From contig MU119295.1 of NCBI GenBank assembly GCA_014904845.1, forward strand, positions 124,001 to 188,000: a stretch of 64,000 nucleotides of DNA, read 5' to 3'. The notes beneath the pieces were generated by a model. That model searched no databases. It was not told the origin of the DNA and saw nothing but the letters and a program-made list of their open reading frames with translations. This DNA comes from Acephala macrosclerotiorum. Its lineage: Eukaryota; Ascomycota; Leotiomycetes; Helotiales; Mollisiaceae. Position numbers and translations under genes: made by a program. Below, one piece after another: positions 47,089-56,712 of the stretch; positions within the stretch are counted from its first letter, which is position 1; every line of letters starts with the position of its first letter.

Positions 47089-47617
47089 CTCACCGCCAGC
47101 AACCACTACAGAGACGAACCCTTTTATGCTGTCTTAGTGCATATGCTGCGCGCTAAGCTTGGATCCTCGCACTTTGGTTGGCTCAAATTGAGGCTATGTA
47201 ATACGCACCCCACGTTAGTACTATGCTAACTTAGGGTGCGTATTTCCGACTAGCTAATATAAGCTACGTAATATAGTTTTTTTAACAAAAATAAAAATTA
47301 TAAAAAATATAAAATATAAAATATAAATTTTAAATTTTTTTTATAAATATATATATTAAAATTATATAATTATAATTTTTTAAAAATTTTATTATAAAAA
47401 AATATATTTATTATTATTATTAAATTAATCGAAATTGGTACGTACTTTGAATCAATATATTAGCCAATAAAACTAGGTGCGTGCGACCAGGGTACTGCTT
47501 AATAAGGGATCGTATTACATACTCTCAATTTGAGCCAATCAGAGTGCGAAGATCCAAGCTTAGCGCGCAGTATATGCACTGAAACAGTATCAAAGGCTAC
47601 GTCTGCTCTCACCGCCA
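47089..47617. mobile_element. Mutator-like MITE with 70-bp terminal inverted repeats and 10-bp target-site duplication
   Basis: CTCACCGCCA occurs at 47089-47098 and again, in the same orientation, at 47608-47617, flanking 509 bp. Inside, 47136-47205 and the reverse complement of 47511-47580 match at 64 of 70 positions by hand count, five of the six differences being transitions. Weaker inverted similarity extends outward to the duplications. The core is A+T-rich (47275-47450) with no coding capacity. A secondary hairpin, ACGCACCC...GGGTGCGT with GTTAG/CTAAC, sits at about 47202-47242. Long inverted ends plus 9-10-bp duplication is the Mutator-like pattern. Confidence 0.85.
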
Positions 47618-48537
47618 ACGCACATCCATAACAATGCACGGCCAAAAGCCTCATCGCGAAGCCTTATGCACCAGAAGCTGGCCACTCAAGCGAGGCAGAC
47701 TGAATCTACCCATAGAAGACATTTAAGCCTCTCAAATTGAATTTAAATAGTCTATAGAGGGCTAGCGACTCCAATAAGTCCAGTCTAGTCCAGATATCTG
47801 GGGAAAAGCGTAGGGTTACAAAGAGATGATCCACATATCCGCTCCCAACTCAAGCCAGGTCGTTCCCAATTTCACCGTCGTTCACGCTCAATTCTGGCGT
47901 AAGGCAGTGAGGAAAATCATCGAAATGTCGCGATTTCTTCCTAAGAATATTCTCAGTCTCATCGCAGTCGCCCCGTTGAAATCGTAGCAAAACTCCTTAC
48001 CTCTGTCAATTCTCGAGGGATAACCACGATATAAACCTCGTCTTCTTCCTGTTCAAGATTAATACTTGATCTAAGGAAATGATCTCCAAGTTGCTTGCCT
48101 CAAGATCGATTCGTCCCCATTGCCTAACACAAAAATCAATCAACTTCTGCTTGGTAACATATCTTTTCTTAATCACCTGCGTGATTGCCATGGCGATTTT
48201 TCCAGACTCCGAATTTCTAGAAACTTGATACGTCCTTCGAGCTTGATTGACCACGGAGAATAAACACCTGTATCAGTGCCAGCTTGAGGAAGATATTTTT
48301 GACATTTTAAGCAACTGCGGCTCTTCTGCTTTCTATGCGCCTGATGGCTTTTCAGTGAGATTGCAGGGTCGTGCTCACCGAAATCCTTGTACGTGCGCAG
48401 TGCATGCCCCTTCCATGCGGCTGCAGGGGCTTCCGGGCGTTGACCGCTTCTGGAGACGACCCCTACAATACTCCTAGGCTTTTACCAAGAAATATCAGAC
48501 AAGCTTCAGGAGCGAAGAAGCGAAAGCGCATTGAACG
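47618..48537. other. Intergenic, unassigned frames
   Basis: A minus-strand frame at 48006-48254 (KRYVTKQKLIDFCVRQWGRI) and a plus frame at 48247-48477 lack any signature I know. Either may be a relic of the neighbouring incompatibility-type genes. Confidence 0.35.
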
Positions 48538-48840
48538 ATGAGTGATATTGGAAAACGCCTTATTAGCGCTCTTGTCGAGAATAATGAGGGAAAACGATTC
48601 ATTCCAGAACGAAAGGTTGACGAAATACTCACGCCTGAAAATATTGCACAATGTATCGAAAACTCCACTATCGACAGTCACTTGAAGACAGATTGCATCG
48701 ACGTAGTAAAGGTGGACGGCCGAAAGACTTTGGCCATTTTGATCATGATCCAAGCAGAGTATCTTCTTTCCAAATTTCTAGAGAAATACTGGGCACAGAA
48801 GAAAATCCATCTTGACGAGAAGCTCCCGTTTAAGTTGAAG

Positions 48841-49074
48841 CGTCTTATCAGTTGAGAGGGCAAAAGGAGTGGTATTGTGATGTCTAATCTGCCCGTCTAA
48901 CTAAGTGGGAATGTTCCCTTAATAAAGTGAATTCACTAGTGCATCCAGTCCAGCTGAGACAACCTATATAAGCCGATGCTCGATCGAGTGTGAGACCTCA
49001 TTCCCACATTGATCACTGTCTCAGTGCATTCTCCACCAATATCACCTGAATACGAGTTCTCAACTGACACGTCT
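48841..49074 (+). mobile_element. Solo LTR-like insertion with 5-bp target-site duplication CGTCT
   Basis: CGTCT at 48841-48845 and 49070-49074 flank 224 bp beginning TATCAGTTGAGA and ending TCTCAACTGACA, which are inverted repeats differing at one base (TATC versus TGTC expected). TG...CA ends with one G-to-A change, plus a 5-bp duplication, fit a retrotransposon LTR. A TATA-like CTATATAAGC lies inside. A second, mutated copy starts at 59179. No internal region is present, so it is probably a solo LTR left after recombination. Confidence 0.85.
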
Positions 49075-49776
49075 CAACAAGTTACTAGGCGATGAGGTTG
49101 CTGCGTCCAATTTCTATGACAAACAGTGGACCGTGAGAATTCCTTTCTTTTCCGATAATCGAAGCCACCGGACCCATGACATGAAGACAATTCTACCTTT
49201 TGTGGGTACAAAAAATAAATTGAGCGAAAGCGCTTTCGGAGAAGTGTTCGTTGTAACAATTGCTACAAGCTAACATGGTTCTAAGGACTACTAAACGAGC
49301 AGGTAAGTGATGAGTATTTCACTTCGAAGACATGAAATAACGGTACTAACATTGGGAAGGGCCAAGTACGTGTTGTCCGAAAGGCACTTAAGCCGCCAGA
49401 GAACAAGTCGGATGACATTAAGTCTCAATTCAAAAACGGAGACCAAATCTTGTCATTACTTTGTTCTTTACGGCATTCGAATATTATTCGACTACTCGCA
49501 TCTTACACAATTGACAGCGGAGACGACATGCTGGAACACAATTTCCTCTTCCCTTTAGCTCACGCAACGCTCTCTCAAATGCTGAAGAGCAATGACAAGA
49601 ACGCCTGGTCACGTCAATTCCCTTCAGAGTACATCCTCTTCAGACAACTCTATGGCCTTTTATTTGCAATTCAAAGTCTTTACAACTATGTTTTTAGAGG
49701 TTCGAAGGAACTAGAATTGATTGGTTGTTATTATAATTTAAACCCAAGAAATATTTTGGTATATAATAGTAAACTT

Positions 49777-50338
49777 CTTTTAGCTAGTGTAGATTACAAT
49801 ATGGCGATATATTATATTTATAAAAATAAATAAATATAATATAATATAATTTTATATTATTAATATAAAGTAAAAATATTATATTTTTAATATTTTTATA
49901 TTAAATAAATATTTTTATAATATTTTTATTTAAAAGTCGATATCGTATAAAAATAAAATAAATTTTAATTTTAATTTTAAAAAATAAAAATAAATAATAA
50001 GTTTAATAGAAAACTTTTAATTATTAAAAATAAATATATTATAAAAACGATTAAATTATTCCAAATTAAACAAAGTATATAATACGTAATTATATTTAAA
50101 ATTTATTTTATTTTTATAATATAACGTTATAAACGTTTATAATAGTAATTAAAAACAATATTAAAAATATAAATAATACGATAAAAGAATTTATTAAAAA
50201 TAATATTATTTTAAACGTTAATTTGATAGTTTTTAATTAAATTAAAAATAATTTATATTTATATTTTTATATTAACAATATATTACCTTAAAAATATAAT
50301 ATATATTGTTTTATATTGTGACTAATATTACTTTTAGC
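49777..50338. mobile_element. hAT-type MITE with 8-bp target-site duplication CTTTTAGC, RIP-degraded
   Basis: CTTTTAGC at 49777-49784 and 50331-50338 flank 546 bp. The element starts TAGTGTAGATTACAATAT and its other end, reverse complemented, is TAATATTAGTCACAATAT, consistent with inverted ends that have lost C and G. The YARNG start and 8-bp duplication fit the hAT superfamily. The interior is almost wholly A/T with most remaining G and C in CpG. Removing 49785-50338 joins the kinase frame at LLLA-NFGL. Confidence 0.82.
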
Positions 50339-50559
50339 AAACTTTGGTTTGTTTCGAATGCGTCTCGACAACTCAAAGACAACCTTTAAAACAGGACAGA
50401 GTGACCACATGGCACCAGAATGCGAGCCAATTGAGAGCGAAGAGAATGGCTAGCTTACCTGACCAGTTCCCTGCAGCGGTGGCCTTCTCTCATTAATCGG
50501 AAATATGCTCAAAGATCGAGCTTATTCTTCGTCCCACAGCAAAGTTTGTCACTAACTGG

Positions 50560-52320
50560 ATGTTTCTACATGCTGAGAAGACGGTTTACGAGACAATTTG
50601 CTTGACTTTCGATACTCTCGTCAGGGATGCTTCAAAGGACTCATCATCTATCGAGCTTAAAATCGAGCAAGAGAGGTTTTTTTCTCTGGGGCTTGGGCGC
50701 CAAATTTTTGCGTCAAGAACGTTCCCCTCCGGACATCAAACTAGATGAAAGCTTGTGCAACTGGCTGGAGAGATCTGAGAATCAATTTGAGAATATCAGC
50801 GAGCTCCTTTCTGATATCCTGAAGAAGTTCGCAATCTCCAAGCTATGTTGGACGATGAGGATGAGGAGTATTCATGGCCGATATTCACGACCTTGTAGGA
50901 GCATATTGGAAGTCGTTGGAGTAATTATACAGCCCTTTGAGCTGTCTGAGATCTTGACGGCTATACTCGAGCGCCGAATGATAAGCAGCGACGATCAAGA
51001 TCTTCTCAAGCGCACTTGGGAAACTTTGGACAACAAGTCGTATACCAACATTGCATGTCTCGCCGCACTGAAGTATATGACGCCCGACTTCAACTTAACA
51101 AGGGCAAGATTGGGAAGCTTGAGTTTTCGGACAGCGTCATTCCTACCCACTTGGAAAGAGGCACACACCAATTTGGCAAGCTTGAGGTTTCTAAGAAGCT
51201 TCCAGAAGGGAAAAATATATCGGTTGAGCATATGGTGTACAGTCCGATTTGGAGGAAAGAGCACTGGTCACAGCTCCAAAAACGGTCTAAAAAGCTGGCA
51301 ACGCTCCTTAGCAGCGAGATGCCAGAGGACTTTCTGATTTTGAAATGTGTTAGCTATTTCCACGAGCCCTTAGATAACTCTATCAGCATGATGTTTCAGT
51401 TTCCAGAGGGTGCTGAAGCTTGTGTCATGCCTGTTACATTGAAGGAGTTGATTCGGCATTTTGAGCGTTCGGATCTTGGAACGCTGTTTAGACTGGCTTC
51501 TTTATCGCGAATGGTATTGCAGCTTTCCATAAGGCAGGATGGTTGCATAAGAATATGTTGGCATATAACGTCATATTCTTTGATGGCGAGCTGATGAAGA
51601 CGCTATCCACCCGGATACAAACGCGAAAGGCGAGGGGTAGATCAGCATCACCAGCGCACCTCGACACGAAGCACGACCCCCTTCTCCCTATGCCGATCCT
51701 AAACTCAGCCACAGTCAACGGAGATGCTAAAATGACTTGGCTTGGGAAGGGTTTGCTAAAGTCTCGGAAAAGCAGTGCGACGTTGAGAGTCTCGGCAACC
51801 TCATCCGCCTTGAACTCCACATCATCTCTGTCCTTGCGGCAGGGACAACCAGAACACCTCGGAACTAGAGACTTTAGTTTCGATAGAATATTTGGCCTAT
51901 CCACCATTGAGTCAGAAAACACTCTCGAGAAACCCTACCTCGTTGGTCTCAACCACACCCGAGAAGACGACATGGAAGCTTTCGCAACAGATGGGATGAG
52001 GGACTCAAGTCAAAAGATATATCAGCATCCTAAGCATCAAATAAACAGGCCTACTCAAAGATTTTGCCCACAATATGATTGCTACAGTGTTGGATTGGTG
52101 CTGCTAGAGATCGGATTGTGGAAGTCATTGGAAGACTTGGCAGGAAGAAGGACTGGAGTGGCCGCGCAATCCTTTTGGCTCTCTGATTCCGTTCCTCTTT
52201 TGAATAGTATTATAAAGAAAGTATATATAAAAGCTATTAAAAGCTGTTTAACGATGAAATTTAAAAATCAAAACAATTTAAAAGAATTAATTGTTCAAAG
52301 GATTAAAAAGTGTTATACGT
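50560..52320 (+). pseudogene. HeLo/pseudokinase-type (self-recognition) gene, inactivated
   Basis: Blocks match, in order, the fungal class with an N-terminal HeLo-like helical domain and a C-terminal kinase-like fold (DUF7580-type, from memory): SSIELKIEQE then LWGLGAKF, LNKGKIGKLEFSDSVIP, LPEGKNISVEHMVYSPIW, KCVSYFHEPLDNSISMMFQF, PVTLKELIRHF, AFHKAGWLHKNMLAYNVIFF, KPYLVGLNHTREDDMEAF, YQHPKHQI, RFCPQYDCYSVGLVLLEIGL. Related proteins act in heterokaryon incompatibility and programmed cell death. The frame shifts at a T7 run near 50679-50686, again near 51010, and near 51500, where the catalytic-loop-like motif falls in a third frame. After 52200 coding sense continues but bases are largely A/T. 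No functional product is expected. Confidence 0.7.
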
Positions 52321-52690
52321 AAAAAAAATTATTAAATTAATAATTTTTTTTAATTAAAATTTAAAATTTTTTATATAAATTTTTATAAAAAAATTTAAAA
52401 TTTTAATTTAAAAAAAAAAAAAATTATTAATAAAAATTTTTTTTTTTTAAAAAAATAAAATTTTTCTTATTAATATTTTAAAAAGTTATTTATAAAATTT
52501 TAATGTTTAAAATTTGTATATAAATTATATATAAATTAAAAATTCTATTTTCGAAATTTAATTATTTAAAAAATAAAATAAAAATTAATAATTTTTTCAA
52601 TTTATATATAAAAAATTTATATTTTTAATTTTATTTAATTTTATAAACATTTAATAAAATTAGTAAAAGTAAAAATCGCGATTTTTAGTA
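52321..52690. repeat. Extreme A+T block, probable RIP-degraded element
   Basis: Almost pure A/T, with the few G and C mainly in CpG (TTTTCGAAAT, AAATCGCGAT). It begins at the stop of the HeLo pseudogene. The parental element cannot be recognised. Confidence 0.75.
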
Positions 52691-54258
52691 TAAAAAGTGG
52701 CTGACATAAGGAGTGGCCGATATGGGGAGAAGGCACCTTACGACAGGATTGTTTACGCCGACGTCCCGATTCACCACCCAACGATGTGGCTTAGCTCTCG
52801 GAATGAGCTCAACGCACCCAGTGCCCGTGGGTATAAAATTGAGCGTAAGAGGCATACAAAATGAGAGAAGATATCGATTCCTACTCTCGAGAGCAAAGTG
52901 CTGACTGGATTGAGCGTCGAGTTCATACCTGGAATTTCTGCTTCACGCAAGGCTTTGCGGAACTTTGCACAGACTACGTATCGCTGGTCACGTAACAGCT
53001 GGAAACTATTTAGAAGATTATCTGAGTTACATTGGAGAGCGTACTGTAGTTGAGCTGGATACAGAGCATAGGCGACAATTTGCTCGCTAGGACGATTGCA
53101 GAGGGTACGTTTCGATGGTAAGTCAAAGCGCTTCCCTGCACTACACGGCAGTCCTTTATGCTAACTGAAGACTTCGCAGAGCACACTCTAGTGGTTCTAA
53201 AGTCTAGAGCCTTCTATCCCTATCTAAGCCATCTTTTCCTCGCATACGCAATCTGGGGAGAGATCGACATGAAAGGAAATCTCATCGACGACGCGGAAAA
53301 GCTTATCGACTTATGTGAATACGTTCATATGTCTCTGCCCAGTCTAAAGTCCATCATCTTCTGGTTCCAGATCACACGAGGCATGTTAAACCGCGCCATT
53401 GACCTCTCAGACCAAGAGCCGTGGTGTTAGCCTTGCAAGTTGATTGTAGCTGAGAAGATAGAGGCCAAGCTACGCATTGTGAGCCGCCAAGTCCACACGG
53501 TGATTCATGGCTTTCTGGGAGGGATAGGTTGGCGAGAGATGATCTTTGGGCGGTCAATTACAGCGATAACAATTTATACTAGGACGAGAGAAGTGGAGGA
53601 AAACGAGCAAACATGGGTCGGTTCTGGTAGGCCAGATCGAGAGATTCGTAAGAACAAACCTCGAGGCGTGTAGCAAGAGATATGAGCAATGGATTTGTTT
53701 TCCCCAGGCTGATGAAGATTAATGCCATTAGATGGTGATTCTATAGGTGGTGTGGACATGATTTGATTGCTCGTATTAATGTTCCTTACAAAATTGTTGC
53801 TAGGTAAGCTCTTACTCTTCTCATTCTGCAAACTCAATCATTTTAATAAGCTGCGCACGGGGGACCTATGGGGCCGAGTTTTGATATTTTCCCCCACCTA
53901 TAGTTCCCCTATAGTTTGAGAATATACTATTCCTCTACCCACGGGTCCACCATGGGTTTCTACGGGGCCCTTATAAGGTGCCGAGACACAAAAGTCGGAC
54001 TCTAATCTCGTATTCGCTAGTTCCGTTTTAGTCCCCGGTCGTGAGCAGCGGCCGCTTTAACTGGAGCCGAGGGTGAGCAAGCCTGAGTAGAGCCTAAGCA
54101 TGCTTAAGCAGAGCCTAGATTTTAAGTAGAGAATATCTGTAAGTAGAATCTAGAGCTAGCACGGAACGACCTCGACCCCGGAAGGAGGAACCGGAGAAGG
54201 GACACAGCCATCCAGTGCCGAAGGAAGTAGACTTTGAAGGTAGAAATCAGTATACTAC
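52691..54258. other. Unassigned stretch with dispersed repeat at its right end
   Basis: A plus frame at 53158-53430 (YLSHLFLAYAIWGEIDMKGN; DAEKLIDLCEYVHMSLPSLK) looks amphipathic but has no signature I know, and no start context supports it. Shorter frames are unconvincing. The right end holds the repeat at 53985-54110. Confidence 0.35.
53985..54110 (+). repeat. Dispersed G+C-rich repeat, copy 1
   Basis: Matches 57965-58110 in the same orientation: GACTCTAATCTCGTATTCGC, TAGTTCCGTTTTAGTCCCCG, GCTTTAACTGGAGCC, GAGGGTGAGCAAGCCTGAG. Differences are largely C/T or G/A. Probably the end of a transposon; a shorter relative lies at 44474-44510. Confidence 0.7.
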
Positions 54259-54406
54259 CCACAGGGCGTTTTAAATGTTAATTCTGAGGTGATTGTAGTC
54301 GTGTCTCCCAGGGGTGGTGAGACCAATCATCTCTCTACGATTCACGGTATTTTGCTTTATTTAGTTAAATACTGGCCTGTGCTTATTAACATTTATTATG
54401 GCCTGT
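54259..54406 (+). mobile_element. MITE-like element with nested inverted repeats, copy 2
   Basis: Same element as 28633-28784: outer CACAGGGCG/GGCCTGT, inner AAATGTTAAT/ATTAACATTT (perfect 10-bp inverted pair here), central GGTGATTG/CAATCATC with one change. The two copies differ mainly in the middle and by short indels. Confidence 0.65.
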
Positions 54407-54984
54407 ACGTAGTGAGCGCCTGGGTCCGGCGCTGGTGTCACGTGCCTAGGAGCAACCTCTCCTAGAGGCAACCGCTCTTACATGACCACCTTTAGAGCTA
54501 TATATATATAGCTTCCCTCTTTCTCTTCTTCTTTTTTTCCTCCTTAGCTTTAAATTCTAATTGACCAAGACTCTCACGCTTTCCTTGTGGTTCACTTGAA
54601 GCCTCTGTAACGTCTTTTAGCCCCGTGCGGTCACACTCCCGGCATGTGTTCGCGTGACGTTACATAGGGAACTCTACCGTGTTATCGGATCGGCGGCTGC
54701 AACCATGTGCCACGAGGTGCTGCTGGGTGACGGCCGCGCCGTGAAACGTTGTCTCGCGCTGCATTCCCAGCCAGTACCTTAGGTTATTTTAATTCTTGCG
54801 ATTCCAAGCTCTGCTTCTTCTTTAATCCGCTGCCACGCCCAGCTCCTGCTCAATTCGATCCGATCCAGTCGGCCTCCTGCGCTGCTCCCCCCGACTACAC
54901 AGCATCCCGACGACAGCACCCCGCGAGTCGCGATCACCACCCACTCTTGACGTGAGTCACGTGACCCAAGAAGGATCTCTCGCA
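54407..54984. other. Upstream region of the UNC93-like gene, including a perfect palindrome
   Basis: AGCTATATATATATAGCT at 54496-54513 is a perfect 18-bp palindrome followed by a pyrimidine-rich tract (CTTTCTCTTCTTCTTTTTTT). The last 250 bp are G+C-rich like the gene that follows, so they probably arrived with it and contain its promoter. Confidence 0.5.
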
Positions 54985-56712
54985 ATGGCTGAGAAGCAAC
55001 CCGTTGACGCCCCCTCGCCCGCGTTCGACGGTGCCGAGCCCGTCCGAACACTCGACCTGCCGTCAGGATGGAAATACAAGCGGATACGCCTTTTCGGCTT
55101 CACGCTGCCGTGGTACGCCTCGCCCAAGGTCCAGTTGTTGATGGTCTCCTTCGTCTGCTTCATGTGCCCCGGCATGTTCAACGCCCTCGGTGGCATGGGT
55201 GGAGGTGGAAAGATCAATCCCACCCTGGCGGACAACATGGTTAGTGGAAAGGCCCTGTTTTGAGGAATTCTGGGGGGCACCATTCTAACCGTAGAACAGA
55301 ACACCGCGCTCTACAGTGCTTTCGCGGTCTTCGGCTTCTTTGGCGGAACCTTCGTCAACAAGATCGGTGTGAAATGGACTCTGGCTTTCGGAGGTGTGGG
55401 ATACTGCATCTACGCCATCAGCTTGCTGGTGTCGGTCCATGCCTCCGTCCTCGGCTTCAACATCTTTGCGGGCGTGTGGCTCGGTATCTGTGCCGGTCTG
55501 CTGTGGACCGCCCAGGGCACGATCATGGTCTCGTACCCAATTGAGAGCCAGAAGGGCGCCTACTTTGCCTGGTTCTGGGGCATCTTCAATTTAGGAGCTG
55601 TCGTCGGCAGTCTGGTAGGTTTCCCCCTGTATATCCTGACTCCGGGAGCTGGAGCCACATGAGCTGGCCACCATCTCAGCCCCTGGCTAACGCTCTACGC
55701 AGATCGCCCTGGGCACGAACATCAATGTCAAGACCGTCGCCACCGTCACCGACGGTACCTACATCGCCTTCATTATCCTCATGTTCTTCGGTGCCATTCT
55801 AGCCCTGCTGCTGGTCAACGCCTCGGACGTGATTCGAGACGATGGCTCGCGCGTCATCCTGATGAAGAACCCCAGCTGGCAGAGTGAGCTGTGGGGTCTC
55901 TACGAGACTGCCAAGTTCGAGCCCTTCGTCGTTCTCCTATTCCCCATGTTTTTTGTCTCCAACTGGTTCTACGTCTATCAGCAGAACTCCATGAACGGGG
56001 CGTACTTCAACACCCGCACCCGGGCGCTGAACAGCATGCTGTACTGGCTCTCTCAGATTATCGCGGCTGCGATTTGGGGATACAGTCTCGATGTCGAGCG
56101 CGTTCGCCGCTCCGTCCGAGCAAAGGTTGCCCTGGCTGTTCTCTTCGTCCTCACGATGGTCATCTGGGGCGGTGGGTACGACTTTGAAAATAAGTACACT
56201 CGTTTCGATGTCAACACGGAATTCTCTGGATCTGGAGCAGCAATTGTGACCAACCCGAATTGGGTTCCCATGGATTGGAGCGATTCCGGCTACGTCGGAC
56301 CCATGTTCCTGTACATGTTCTACGGCGCCTACGACGCTGCGTGGCAAGCCACCGTCTACTGGTACGCTTTATATCCCCCGTCCTTCTGACGCTTTTTGCT
56401 AACTCGCCAAACAGGTTCATGGGCGCTCTGTCGAACTCGGGCCGCCGCTCTGCTAACTTCGTCGGTTTCTATAAGGGCATCCAGTCCGTCGGTGCCGCTG
56501 TGGTCAACAACCTCGACGCCCGCCACCTCGCCTATAAAAAGGAGTTCATCAGCAACTGGGTCCTACTCTCCGCCGCCCTCGTGATCGCCGCCCCTCTCAT
56601 TCTGACCAGGATCAAGGACCACGTCCCCATCGAGGAGGATCTCCAGGGCACGGACGAGACCATCGAGGACGTCCTCCCCACGGGCCACCCCGAGAAGCAG
56701 GTCACGGTATAA
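54985..56712 (+). CDS. UNC93-like major facilitator transporter
   Basis: Multi-pass membrane protein of the UNC93-like MFS branch, common and mostly uncharacterised in fungi. I chose ATG 54985 (MAEKQPVDAPSPAFDGAEPV). Exons end TLADNM before GTTAG and resume NTALYSAFAVFGFFGGTFVN; a second intron splits AVVGSL from IALGTNINVK; a third follows AWQATVYW before FMGALSNSGRRSANFVGFYK. Helices include VQLLMVSFVCFMCPGMFNAL, GVWLGICAGLLWTAQGTIMV and FVVLLFPMFFVSNWFYVYQQ; the tail is acidic. About 80 percent of codons end in G or C in the first 81 codons of exon 2 (hand count, 16 end in A/T), clearly higher than a glycosyltransferase gene nearby (about 59 percent). Intact, while flanked by repeats. Confidence 0.88.

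Larger units (their letters stand above)
48538..50520 (+). pseudogene. Fungal protein kinase gene split by two transposon insertions
   Basis: Starts MSDIGKRLISALVENNEGKR and reads through an all-helical N-terminal region. The frame is broken at 48846 by a 224-bp LTR, resumes at 49070 (NKLLGDEVAASNFYDKQWTV), reaches a degenerate glycine loop LSESAFGEVFVV, and after GTAAGT...GAAG an exon with VRVVRKALKPPENK (lysine) and LRHSNIIRLLASYT. The catalytic loop is CYYNLNPRNILVYNSKLLLA, where typical members have HHDLNPRNILV. A 546-bp element follows at 49785. After it the activation segment NFGLFRM, then DHMAPECEP. Removing both elements with one copy of each duplication restores the frame across both joins. 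Other damage: two TAA stops before the intron (49271-49293) that C-to-T would give, Asn for Asp in DFG and the catalytic loop, and a stop after SEENG. The kinase is dead. Confidence 0.8.

Noticed and set aside
49450..49833. Independent small gene in this 127-codon frame
   Set aside because: It is the kinase's helix and catalytic-loop region running into the inserted hAT-type element; its last residues are element sequence.
54952..54984. GTG start giving MSHVTQEGSLAMAEK for the UNC93-like gene
   Set aside because: Nuclear fungal genes start at ATG; the ATG at 54985 is the first in frame.
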